The translations under genes were made by a program, and so were the position numbers. 64,000 nt of DNA from Hyalella azteca (taxonomy: Eukaryota; Arthropoda; Malacostraca; Amphipoda; Hyalellidae). The stretch is taken from assembly GCF_000764305.2 (NCBI RefSeq), contig NW_025937306.1, forward strand, positions 1 to 64,000, in the 5' to 3' direction. Below, piece by piece: positions 22,301 to 31,943 of the stretch; the stretch's first letter is position 1, and each line of letters opens with the position of its first letter. The notes beneath the pieces were generated by a model. That model was given only the letters and a program-made list of their open reading frames with translations. It was not told the DNA's origin and did no database searches.

Positions 22301-25300
22301 CTCGTCAACCACCATTAAAAAAAAAACATGTTTTTTCGCCTCAAGCACAATGTGGGGAGCGCGTTTGACAAGAGGCTGCCAAACTCAACTTCAACGAAGT
22401 CAGGGTACGAGCGAAAAAATGTTGACGGTCATAAATACGCCGTAAACTACACAGACAACTGAAAATACTTTCTTGTAAATAAGGAGAGAGTTTTGTTTCT
22501 CACAAAACAAAATTTTATTTCGGTTAAAATTTTATTTTTCACAGAACAAAGTTTTATTTTTAGCAACGAAAGTAAAAAATAATATTCAATACCTACCTAG
22601 GATAGCAAATTCATTGCAGCCTCCTCTTTCACGACGAGGAACTATAATCTGCATAGATAGCAGAAAATCATGCCAAGGATCACTGCAAGAACAAGTTCGA
22701 GAATTGCGCAGTAAGCTTGCTCAACACCTCGTCTCCTGCACCGTCATCGCGATGAAGCGATAAATGCAGTAAGCTTTTGAGCAGAGTGCGCGCTCTTGGC
22801 ACAATTCTTAACGATGGGCCCTAGCAACGCCAGAAGTTGATGCCGAAAAGTGCAAACTCACGATGGTAATCCTATGGAAAGTGAAAGCAAGACTACTGCA
22901 ACGCTTGCAATGCATTTCAACTTGCATCTGCTTAGCATTAAGCTCGTTAGCGCTAGTTCAGGAAGATCTCTCATTGTGGTAATAAAACATAACGCCATTA
23001 CCTAGTAGGTAATGACAAGGAATTTAAAAGCAAAGAAAACGCCAAGAAAATTCACCATATCGATATTGAAAACGTTTCGGAGTCCAGCTCCATCATCAGT
23101 TCGACTAAACTAAAAATGAATAAAATCACTTTAAAAGTCAAAATTCAAAGACAGACATAAAACCTAAACAAGACCTAACNNNNNNNNNNNNNNNNNNNNN
23201 NNNNNNNNNNNNNNNNNNNNNNNNNNNNNNNNNNNNNNNNNNNNNNNNNNNNNNNNNNNNNNNNNNNNNNNNNNNNNNNNNNNNNNNNNNNNNNNNNNNN
23301 NNNNNNNNNNNNNNNNNNNNNNNNNNNNNNNNNNNNNNNNNNNNNNNNNNNNNNNNNNNNNNNNNNNNNNNNNNNNNNNNNNNNNNNNNNNNNNNNNNNN
23401 NNNNNNNNNNNNNNNNNNNNNNNNNNNNNNNNNNNNNNNNNNNNNNNNNNNNNNNNNNNNNNNNNTAGGACTAAGTTGTTCATAACTAGTCCTGTTTATT
23501 TCGATATAATGTTAGGTCTTGTTTAGGTTTTATGTCTGTCTTTGAATTTTGACTTTTAAAGTGATTTTATTCATTTTTAGTTTAGTCGAACTGATGATGG
23601 AGCTGGACTCCGAAACGTTTTCAATATCGATATGGTGAATTTTCTTGGCGTTTTCTTTGCTTTTAAATTCCTTGTGAACTTGCGCTATAAGCAGACTAAT
23701 GATATAAGTAGGTAATGACGTTATGTTTTCTTCAAACTCCTCAAACCTACACACGTAGGTTTGCAATGTATATTATTATACAAGGTAATTATTCAATTCT
23801 ACGAGGTAATTGATGATTGGATATAAATAAATATATTTTATCAATTTAAACAAATTTCCACAAATTTAAACGGAAATGAGGCATGACGCGTCAGTAAAAC
23901 GAATCAAATACTTATTTTCAGAGTGCATATCCAAGTGCACCGCCGCAGCAGTTGAGTTGCTAGAAAACAGGGCGCAATATGCTTAGTCGTCGCTGTGTTT
24001 GGACCGCATTTTCAGCTCAGCGGCCTATAACCTAATCAATACTGGACGAGGAAGCTCCTGTCCGACACGAAGCTGCAGTTATTATGGGAGTGAGTACCGA
24101 CTGACGTTCATTATTATCGCTGAGACACCCCACAGCCAACAGCTCAAATTTGGACATTGTTTTGGGAAGGGCTCTACTAGTCATTTCAGACCCAGTTAAT
24201 GACATTTGCTATCTTGTAATAACAATAAAAAATTACGTAATTATCATATTTTTGCAAAAATAATCTAACATTAATATTTGTTACGTGAATATACAATATT
24301 TGCGAAACAAATCTTTCAATCAGTAATAATCTATTAGGCAAACGAAGGTCTGAACGAATAATTATACATAAATTCATGCAAGTATATAATAGTTTTGAAA
24401 GAAGCCAACAAATAAAAGATAATGGCTGATTTAGAAATATCAAAGCGATGAGTATGAGTTAGGCAGAGAATCTAAAGAGATTATACATTAGGAAAGATAT
24501 ATATTATTATTATTAATAGGATTTTACACAATTTTAACGGAATATTGCATTATTATTAAGGGGCTATTACATCATTATTAATGGGGTATTACATCATTAT
24601 TAACGGGATATTACATCATTATTAACGGGATATTACATCATTATTAACGGGATATTACATCATTATTAACGGGATATTTATTGCATCTTCACTGCTCTGT
24701 AATGACCTTGAACTCCATTAGAGCTTCGTGTATCTTTTATCGACATTTTAGATGATGGAACAAAGAACATCTGATGTATCGGTGCTTAATGAATAGCAAC
24801 GCAACGAATTTCAAATAGGCTTCGAGAGAATTCGAAACAAACGAGAACCAGAATACGTAAGTAGTTTTGCAGTCCAAAACAGCAATAAAAGAAGGAAAAA
24901 ACATCAAGAACTGAACAATGAACACATTTTGATTCACTTTGGTTCATCACCCAGTCCTAATTTCAGATAAGATATTCACCGGTTATGAAGCATCCAAGGG
25001 TCCGACATTTATGCGTTATTATTAAAGGACGTCAAATTGCTCGATAATTTCCAATAAGAAGTCTTCACGAAGTTCATGGAAACTGATGGCTAATGTATGC
25101 CAATATCGCTAAAGTTAGTTTAATATTGACAAATGCAACCCGTGATTGGTACAGATTATGATGGTTTCTATTTTTTGAAAAAAAAAACTTGCATGCAAAA
25201 CTGCCCCAAGAAATGACGACAAGCGTGACGAGGAGTCCCTCAAGATGCAAGGCCACCAGATTTACTTCAACTTATTTGTGTACATTACAGATATTTGTGT

Positions 25301-28300
25301 TTTCAGAAACATGGTAGTATGGATACGGGCACGAGACCTAGAATGATTCGTAATGTTTATCTATAAGCAACACTCGCCGGATGCGCATGCAGCTGTTACA
25401 AGGACAGTAGCGCCAGCTACGTCATCAGAGCACGAGAGACAAGTTACTACAACTAACGTGATGAAATGTTTACTGATGCATTGCAAACGCCATTAAATTT
25501 ACTTTCTAACGCTTTGAACAGAGTAAATAGTTCGTGGAGCTCTTTTTGAATTTTAGATAAATTTCTCAACAAATTTGATTTTTTAAACTAAAAAATAAGC
25601 ATGTACGATAGAATTAAAGTACAAATAAAGGCAAATAAGTGCGTATGAATATCATTTTTACAAGTCAGTGTTGACAATTATTTCTTACTGTAGGTACATT
25701 AATTATCAATTGCATTCGAGATAGGTATCCCCAATTGAAAAAAATACTGTAACTCGAAAATTATTTTAACATCAAGACTTGGAGTCAATACGATTACAAT
25801 TTCCTGACAAAATCACAAACACGTGAATCCTTGCATCAGAGAAAAGTTTCGACATAAAATAAAACATCAATGTTATCCCAGCCTAACGCTTAAATTGCCA
25901 TGACAGTAAACCTTATTTCAGTCATTAACTTGCGTAGCTTATATTAAACGCAGTCAGAGCAGTGCTAACTCTAAACCCAATTCTGCCCTACTAGGCCGTA
26001 CACATGCCGGCCTATGTAGACGCAGCGGCCTAAATGCACGTGGCGGCCGATTTACCGTTGGTTTTTGGTGTGTTTAGTTTGAAAAGTCGTCAGCGATTAG
26101 CTGCTGCAGTAACGAACTCTTAACTATTTATGATAGTACAGCTCCGGTAAACCTCAAGGAAGCGTAATCTAAAGGACGATACGTAACGGTCAAGAAAAGT
26201 CGAAGTGAGATGATTGAGGACCTCCGAGAAAATGCACACATAGCGGCGGTCACAGCTTAGCAAGCATCAGTTTTCACACAGGAAGGAGCTAGAGAAGGCA
26301 ATTAAGTTCTTCCGTTACTGGCGGGAGGTTGTGTACAAAACTCGACCATATGTGTCCCGGGGGAGCCCTGCACGCACCACATGTCCTCTTTAATGAAAAC
26401 AAATGAACAGTTTTACAAGATTTTTCAGGCTAAAATATCTGTTAGCGAGACACATCAACATGAAACTATCGAGGATATCCAGTGAGAATTAGTACAAGAT
26501 TCATTGAATGTTGAGAAGCATATACAAAAATATTTTTCGTTAAGATGAAGCAGTTGATAATCCAGATCATAAGATTGGATCATTGCATACACATTTGTAA
26601 CATTGCGATTTATCTGTTTTTTAGATTTGTGTTGCATGCGTGCATATCAAGGATGCAGAGAACCAGCAGTCGTAGCTATAGTATACACATAGAGACGCGC
26701 ACTAATAAGACTTTAAAACTCAAGGTCTCGGCTGTATTTCCCACACATGGAAGACAAGAAGGGGAGCGTGACGACGAAGCAGCGGTTAACCGAGCGACCG
26801 CAGCTCCGTCAGCGCCACCCGATATGCAAAGCAGCGCCAAGACCTGCGCAACGTGCCACACGGGGTGTTACCTTCGCCGCTCTATAATACGACCAAATGT
26901 CGTATTATGCCACACGGGGTGTTACCTTCGCCGCGCTATAATACGACCAAATGTCGTATTATGCCACACGGGGTGTTACCTTCGCCGCTCTATAATACGA
27001 CCAAATGTCGTATTATGCCACACGAGGTGTTGCCTTCGCCGCTCTATAATACGACCGAATGTCGTGTTAGGCCACACGAGGTGTTGCCTTCGCCGCTCTA
27101 TAATACGACCGAATGTCGTATTATGCCACACGAGGTGTTGCCTTCGCCGCTCTATAATACGACCAAATGTCGTATTATGCCACACGGGGTGTTACCTTCG
27201 CCGCTCTATAATACGACCAAATTGGATTTAACAGTGTGGCTTCGAAGGTGTCAAATAATATCAGAAAGAATTTATGTATAATTATTTGTTCAGACCGTCG
27301 TTTGCCTAATAGATAACTACTGATTAACTTTAGCACTCATAACGCAAAACACAAAGGAACTGATCACTAGTTAATAATTGTCACTGACACTCGCAAGCAT
27401 GAAAATTCAATTATTTTTAAGCCAATGAAGAATGGAACTTTCCTAATTTTGTAGATCCATTTTGTTCTAAAAAATTGGATGCGTCAATGAAAGTTGCGAC
27501 GCAAGTCAGCTAATTCTTCACAAAGTCCTACTTAACGATCACGTAACGAAGTTTAAAAAAAAAATAAATCATACCATGCAACTAAAGTAACTGAAGCAAT
27601 GAAGTTCTAGAGGCTGGACGCCATTTTGCAGCTCAGTGGCGGAATTTTGAAGCAAACGTTCCAATAAAGATTAAATAATGTTGGGCAGTTGAAAAATCAG
27701 TTTAGGGCGCGGGTGGCAGAGAGAAATGAGAGTCTGGCTCCATGGCGGCCCATGACAGTTTGTTTCCCGCCTTCCTGACAAATGAAGGCGAGAGAGCGTC
27801 TCCGGGTAGCAAGAAACGGGAAGAGTTAGCGCACTCCGATACTCAATTACCGAATTAAAAGTAACTACAGTAGCCGCGTGAATCAGCTGCAATTGAGTAA
27901 TCCCGGAAAAAGTAGAATTGAATTATGAAGTGAAATCAAAAAGATTTTGAAGGCCAAAATAACTCAAAAACCAAATTTGGGCTGCGACGCCAGTTTTATT
28001 GGAAATTTACTCCAGACACTCAACGAGACGTCGACATGAACAAAATGAATACAAAATTTCGAGGGCAGCGAGTCACAGAATTGCCGTTTCTTCTAACTTT
28101 CACTAGAAGACATAATTTCTAAAATAATACAGATCCGGAAGCTACAACCCGATTTTTTTGTCTATTTCATCTTAATAATTGCCCAGATACGGCATAACAG
28201 AAACACTGATGGAGCAGCGCGTCATATTCCGAGCAGCGCGCCTCTCCACATTACCACAAGATATTCAGAGCCAAGTTAACTTGAGGACTGCGCATTAGCA

Positions 28301-31300
28301 GGTAAGCCAAGAACTCCGTATTGTCCATATATATAAGTTTACAAACTTCACTGCAGTGCAGGCAAATTTGTGATAGAATATACCAATGCCGGAGAAATTT
28401 GCAGAAATTAAACTCGATTTTTTAAACATATAATTTGAAAATAAATTTTTAATTCTCAAACCCACACAATATAAACTTATTGTTTTGATTTAAACAGTGA
28501 ATTGAATGAAGAAGATAACAAAAAAATGTACACATTGAAAAATGAACTAGAAGAGAAGCTAACAAAAAATGTCCATATAGTTACCTATAGAAATCCTGAC
28601 TCAGTCACAAGCTGAATTGCTAGCATTCGACAGGTGTATTCAGCGAGGCAAGAAATAGCCTGATTGTACTCATTGTAGAGATAAAACTTATTAGAAACAT
28701 CTTCAAAACAGTGGTGAATTACTGACGACCTGTCATTAGCTATTGATGAGGCACGATGAATAAGGTAAGGTGCAAGACCGATATCTCGGTTGGCATGGAG
28801 CAGCTATACACCCTAAATAAAATGAGCGGGTCATGTTGTCCAATTAGTGACACATTTTATGCGTGTAGTACTGATACGCCTTTTCGATGGGCAAAATTGT
28901 GTCAGGATGGCCCAAAGAAGGGCAAAAAATTCGTCGCTATTTGGACAAAGTCTCTCCTTTTGTCTGAGTATACAGCTGCTGCAGCATCAGGGCACTGACA
29001 CAGGCGGGGCAGCGCTAGTTAAAGCTGCCAGGTCCGAGTAGCGGAGGCTCTTTCTGCCGCCCTCGCATACTGCAAGCAATCTTTCCAGCTTAGCGAGCGA
29101 ATATACACACTAGGTGAACTATCAGTATCTCTAAGCGTAACTGCAAATGATGAACTTTATATAAAAGTCGAGTCTAACAAACACGTGACCAAACTGCCCT
29201 CAGTTCTTCAACCGGCTACCGCAACGAAATATTCCATCAGATAACTTTTATGTATCCGCTCACTTCTATTAACTGAACAAATAGACCATATTTATCGAGA
29301 CCGTAATTATAAATAGCAGTATTTATTGTATAATGCTATTTAACTAGTTCGTTAGGTGTCATTTTCGCTTCAGTATTATTAGTTAGGCAATGGTCACGCA
29401 AGTTGTTTGTAAATCAGGAGCTAGAGTGACACATCCTGACACGGGAAGTTAGAGCTAAAATCTTCTCCAAGTTTGACGACTGGTACATTTCAATCCAGCC
29501 CAATAGGCGCTCGCAACGCATCATATAACTTTGATAGCTCGTGCGCCCATATATCATTGAAGAATCTAACAAATTTGGGTGATAAGGACATTTTTTATCA
29601 TCACCGAAGCGCGAATAAGCCAAACTTCATAATTACCTGATAAAACGAAGAATTCTACGATTAAAAGAGAAGCATGTCATTAAAACGTAAATCTCGTGGC
29701 ATGCATGCGAATTTAATGAAGCGCGAACGTCTAATCAAAACAATACACAGCATGCACGAAAAGAATTAAGAATTCATTTAATTTATGTGCGCGCATCGCT
29801 GACTAGAGAGTATTAAATAGACTGGTTTCATAATGAAAGATGAATAAAAACCTGAGTAAAGTGTAATCAACATAATATCAAAATATCAAATAATAAAAAA
29901 TTATAATAATGATAGCAGATATTGGCAGTAAAAATTGCAACACGAAGAAAATTTGACAATGACGTTGGATAATCTAGAGCAATTTGGTGAGCAGTCCGAA
30001 GATAATTAACAAACTGCAGTAATACCAAACTAACGACTAGGGACCACCACCTCAGCTAATTGTTTCCAGGAAGGCAATGAACGAAGCGAGCTGATGGTGG
30101 AGATTGTGGTTTCACCGTTTACGAAGACATAAGACTCAATTCTGACCGAACATGAATACCAATTAAAAAGTGGCAATAGAAATTTTAGGAATTAAATTAG
30201 GAGAATGTGCGCAAAAGGGCTGAAAGGACAAGATAAATAGAATATATTCGTAATAAAACTGAAATAATTATGAGCAACTACACTCACTGTTAACGATGCC
30301 GCTGGCCGAAATAAAAACGCACAAGCTGATCGACGGCGTTTTGTAGATACCTCCTCAGCTGATAAGTTTAATTTTGACATCGTCTCGCAGCCACTTTCGC
30401 TGAAATTTATCACTGCATTCGTTTCTTTCATTTCATGGTACTCCAAAATAGGCTTTCTAAAGACCTCCAACGTGTTTGAAGTTTTCGACAAGCCTATCTT
30501 TTTGATCTTCGGGGATCGTAAAAGGCCGTCTTGACGAGGTTTAATTTCACGCATTACCGCAAAAGAGTTTGCGAGCCCATCTGCTGCGTTGGTAACGCCG
30601 GTTCTTAACGGAGAAGAATTTTCCTCGAACGAATAAACTTCATAACGAGGACTAACTTCCCATTCTTCTTCAGGTGCCAGGGACGGTAAAGGGTGAGATG
30701 AGAAGACACGACTACCTCGTTTGCCGCAGCAATCACTAAAGAACTTTTCAGGTGAAAATTCGAGTTCTTCGTTTTGCTTTTTGTAAAAAGAGGATTCATT
30801 TTTTGGATGTTTGAACCTTTCCTCAATATCTTCAGCAACAGTACGAAGCCATGCCTTATTCGAGTGCTCTAGCGGTGGTCGATGATCTGCGTCTGAATGA
30901 GCATCGATTGTTCGATCGACTAACCCACTTGTCACGGGACACCCATTATTGCTCAGAACAGGTTTACCTCTGTGGTTTGCGAGTGGCTCGCCTGGGCACT
31001 CGTCTTTATTTCGATGGCTGCTATTGAGCGAAAGCGCACTTTTCTCAAGCTTACAGAATTCATTAGTGCGACAACTTTTTCGCAGCTTGTTCTTGAAGAA
31101 AGACGTTGAAGCATTGGATTTGCTCGAGCGAGCTGAGTGATGTCGGCTGGAAACGTTTTTGGGGGTGAAGAATTTATCAAATTCCAATTTACAGACACTG
31201 CTCGACGAATTTTTGGAAGAGAACTGAAACGGCTCACCGTATTTGAAATCCTTCTTGAGACTGACAGCTAGATTTTCCGACATATGAAGATTGTACCTCG

Positions 31301-31943
31301 CAGTTGTGTTGCGCCACCAACGAGGGAAAAACGACTCCCTTGACTTGGACGTGCTCCGGCAGGTATCGTCAAGCTGAGCAGTACAGCCTTCAGTGTCGCG
31401 AGTCATCGAGACCGAAGAAAAACCTGAAGGCGAGATCAAGCTGGCAGAGTCAACGAAAGTCACTGACTTTCGCTTGTACGAACATTTTTTGGGTGTTTGC
31501 CGACAATCCTGTGTTTTCTTACCACTGGGGGAGTTCAAAGTGCTATTCGGCTGGAGAATGAATGAATGAGTTAAGTACTGATTCGCAGCTTGCGTCCGTT
31601 CTGAATTAACATTGTTGGTGTTTTCGTACGAGAAAGAGTTATTGAGCGCCGTTGCTTCATTTAACTCTGAGACATTCTCTCGATACAGGTGACCGAAGGC
31701 GCGTAAAACAGGTGCGTGAGACAAGTTAGACGTGACGTCATTTTTACGCAGGAAGCTCTCGCTGAGACGCAGTCTTTTCCACCTTCCTCCCGACACTTCG
31801 GAGTTTTCAACGTCTCCTTCGACAGCAGCAGCGGCGGCGGTGCTACACTCCCAGCGAGCAGACTGGCGGAACGTGCCTGCTCTCTCCACACGGCGCTTCG
31901 TGGAGAAAGCTCTCTTTACGAATGACTTCTTTTCCACGACCAT
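13229..31943 (-). CDS. Rho guanine-nucleotide exchange factor, collybistin/Asef family, long form
   Basis: Fourteen exons, 5' to 3': 31943-30288, 21051-20330, 20090-19934, 19315-19199, 18780-18610, 18021-17674, 17386-17207, 16881-16660, 16294-16154, 15567-15354, 15088-14968, 14391-14273, 13839-13621, 13311-13229. They join in phase to 1489 residues. A serine-rich, probably disordered N-terminus (1-884) precedes an SH3 domain (about 887-941), a DH domain (about 1036-1225) and a PH domain (about 1245-1350); a polyglutamine tract and a WFSFGGQKK end follow. SH3-DH-PH order with [28 protein letters not shown] and [11 protein letters not shown] marks the ARHGEF9/ARHGEF4/SPATA13 family, which activates Cdc42 or Rac at membranes. 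A TAA lies five codons before the ATG at 31943. Its vertebrate relatives are around 500-700 residues in common forms, so the N-terminus is unusually long. Which of the three vertebrate paralogues is closest was not resolved. The donor at 19933 is the least certain junction. Confidence 0.88.
13621..13839 (-). CDS. RhoGEF exon 13 with polyglutamine tract
   Basis: Encodes about residues 1390-1463. A helical-looking start ([20 protein letters not shown]) leads into Q6-A-Q9 from mixed CAG and CAA codons (about 13687-13737), followed by a serine-rich stretch. The donor is GAG|GTGAGA at 13620. The repeat makes spurious poly-C, poly-A and poly-S frames on both strands. Confidence 0.8.
14273..14391 (-). 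CDS. RhoGEF exon 12, after the PH domain
   Basis: Encodes [15 protein letters not shown], then a basic stretch [11 protein letters not shown]. The first part corresponds to the conserved helix after the PH domain of collybistins (FREER..V..DE..GF). The donor is GTGCGT at 14272. Reading through it adds only SAFK and a TAA at 14261-14259, so a shorter C-terminus is possible. Confidence 0.88.
14968..15088 (-). CDS. RhoGEF exon 11, end of PH domain
   Basis: Encodes residues 1310-1350, including [20 protein letters not shown] and [10 protein letters not shown]. The final Trp and the helix around it form the C-terminal alpha helix of the PH domain. Acceptor TTTGCAG, donor CAG|GTGACT. Confidence 0.92.
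15235..15312. repeat. Tandem duplication of about 43 bases in a RhoGEF intron
   Basis: A block beginning ATTCAAAATGAAATTTATAC at 15235 recurs at 15278 almost unchanged, and it ends about 40 bases from the splice donor of exon 10. Confidence 0.85.
15354..15567 (-). CDS. RhoGEF exon 10, start of PH domain
   Basis: Encodes residues 1239-1310, with [19 protein letters not shown] and [10 protein letters not shown], the most family-specific part of the PH domain in collybistin and Asef. The donor AAAG|GTTGGT is weak but fits the next exon in phase 1. Confidence 0.92.
15850..16013. repeat. Imperfect repeat of about 58 bases in a RhoGEF intron
   Basis: GACCTCACCCACACAGACT occurs near 15861 and 15919, each followed by a CAAGCACTCCC-like end. 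A weaker third copy lies near 15972. The sequence is C-rich and poor in G on the + strand. Confidence 0.7.
16014..16150. repeat. 18-bp minisatellite abutting a splice donor
   Basis: About five units of AATAACTACAAGAATAAC with few changes run to 16150. The last unit overlaps the splice donor of exon 9 (GTCAGT on the - strand, 16153-16148). Confidence 0.85.
16154..16294 (-). CDS. RhoGEF exon 9, end of DH domain
   Basis: Encodes residues 1192-1238: [19 protein letters not shown] then [10 protein letters not shown], the last long DH helix and the linker into the PH domain. Acceptor GCCGGCAG, donor GAG|GTCAGT. Confidence 0.92.
16660..16881 (-). CDS. RhoGEF exon 8, DH domain core
   Basis: Encodes residues 1118-1191, with [31 protein letters not shown] and [20 protein letters not shown]. 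This is the central DH region that contacts the GTPase and is nearly invariant in the family. Acceptor GTTGCAG, donor AAA|GTGAGT. Confidence 0.95.
17207..17386 (-). CDS. RhoGEF exon 7, DH domain
   Basis: Encodes residues 1058-1117: [20 protein letters not shown], then [20 protein letters not shown]. Acceptor CGCGCAG, donor AAT|GTAAAC, both phase 0. Confidence 0.94.
17674..18021 (-). CDS. RhoGEF exon 6, SH3-DH linker and start of DH
   Basis: Encodes residues 942-1057. It opens with LLVNQQEH, continuing the family motif FVR..VNQ after the SH3. A variable Ser/Asp-rich linker follows, and it closes with [22 protein letters not shown] conserved region 1. Acceptor TTTGCAG, donor GAA|GTGAGT. Confidence 0.93.
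18312..18640. repeat. 51-bp tandem array carrying copies of a splice donor
   Basis: Five units precede the true end of the SH3 exon. Each contains ACTCAC on the + strand, that is a GTGAGT donor on the - strand, at 18347, 18398, 18451, 18502 and 18553; the true donor is at 18604-18609. Spacings are 51, 53, 51, 51 and 51 bases. One unit (around 18404-18428) also copies the exon's last bases, CAAAAGCGACAGGGAACCACC. Confidence 0.9.
18610..18780 (-). CDS. RhoGEF exon 5, SH3 domain
   Basis: This single exon encodes residues 885-941 and a whole SH3 domain: [26 protein letters not shown], then [20 protein letters not shown]. The ALWDH, WWWG and GWFP segments are the ligand-binding positions, and in this family they also serve autoinhibition of the DH-PH unit. 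Acceptor CTCTTCAG, donor AGG|GTGAGT. Confidence 0.95.
19199..19315 (-). CDS. RhoGEF exon 4, acidic pre-SH3 segment
   Basis: Encodes residues 846-884, with [20 protein letters not shown] and a C-terminal [11 protein letters not shown]. No domain is recognised. The phase-0 ends (acceptor TCCACAG, donor GAG|GTAAGT) are well supported. Confidence 0.85.
19934..20090 (-). CDS. RhoGEF exon 3
   Basis: Completes Ser793 and encodes residues 794-845, with [19 protein letters not shown] at its start. I chose the donor CAT|GTCAGT at 19933 because it leaves phase 0 for the next exon. A stronger-looking GTAAGT at 19881 would leave phase 1 and force an early stop in the next exon. Confidence 0.65.
20330..21051 (-). 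CDS. RhoGEF exon 2, Cys/Ser-rich common exon
   Basis: Encodes residues 553-793 of the long form. It starts at VSVNDH in phase 0 after a TTGTGTTGCAG acceptor. It is very rich in Ser, Thr and Cys, including [17 protein letters not shown] and CSACGG, with an Arg/Ser/Gly-rich second half. No known domain is recognised. There is no early Met, so it needs an upstream coding exon, of which this window offers three phase-compatible choices. Donor AAAG|GTAAAA. Confidence 0.85.
21052..22983. other. Intron, CpG-rich near its 3' end
   Basis: 21240-21520 is richer in C, G and CpG than its surroundings. It could mark an internal promoter for a shorter form, but no ATG exon with a matching phase was found. 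The rest is AT-rich with no exon seen. Confidence 0.3.
22984..23729. repeat. Inverted repeat flanking the assembly gap
   Basis: The left arm (22984-23179) is the reverse complement of 23511-23729, apart from an insertion of about 30 bases in the right arm (around 23672-23705). The inner ends of the arms read GTTAGGTCTTGTTTAGG. The right arm carries CTGATGA and CCGAAAC around a short hairpin (23591-23616), and the left arm has it on the other strand. This resembles the terminal repeats of Penelope-like elements, which can carry hammerhead motifs. No coding part is visible. Confidence 0.6.
23180..23465. other. Assembly gap (run of N)
   Basis: 286 unknown bases lie between the two arms of an inverted repeat, so the true length and content are unknown. 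Confidence 0.99.
24530..24680. repeat. 22-bp minisatellite
   Basis: About seven units of ATTATTAACGGGATATTACATC, the central ones identical and the first ones diverged. It lies in the large RhoGEF intron. Confidence 0.85.
24681..26854. other. Intron, nothing recognised
   Basis: No exon, RNA gene or mobile element was recognised on either strand. Short open frames here have no codon or splice support. Confidence 0.4.
26855..27222. repeat. 54-bp tandem array with an internal hairpin
   Basis: Six full units and one partial unit start exactly every 54 bases (26855, 26909, 26963, 27017, 27071, 27125, 27179). Each full unit contains ATAATACGAC and its exact complement GTCGTATTAT around a 5-base spacer (one unit reads GTCGTGTTAG). 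Because 54 is a multiple of three, long meaningless open frames run through it. Confidence 0.92.
27223..30287. other. Intron, nothing recognised
   Basis: AT-rich with scattered CpG-richer patches (for example 27600-27860). No exon or repeat could be supported. Confidence 0.4.
30288..31943 (-). CDS. RhoGEF alternative first exon, 552-residue N-terminal module
   Basis: A single open frame of 552 codons from the ATG at 31943 to a phase-0 donor, ACA|GTGAGT, at 30287. Upstream the frame reads TAA-ACT-GGA-ATT-AAA-ATG, so the start is well placed. The product is basic at its N-terminus ([19 protein letters not shown]), has a short Ala run ([12 protein letters not shown]), and is Ser/Asn/Lys-rich and probably disordered. 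It ends [19 protein letters not shown], with possible basophilic kinase sites. No domain is recognised. Its length far exceeds chance for this AT content, and its phase fits the common exon at 21051. Linkage to the RhoGEF is inferred from phase, strand and position. Confidence 0.8.

Noticed and set aside
26545..27281. Open frames of 228 and 142 residues (+) and 69 residues (-)
   Set aside because: They are by-products of the exact 54-base tandem array, whose unit length is a multiple of three. The translations are the same 18 residues repeated.
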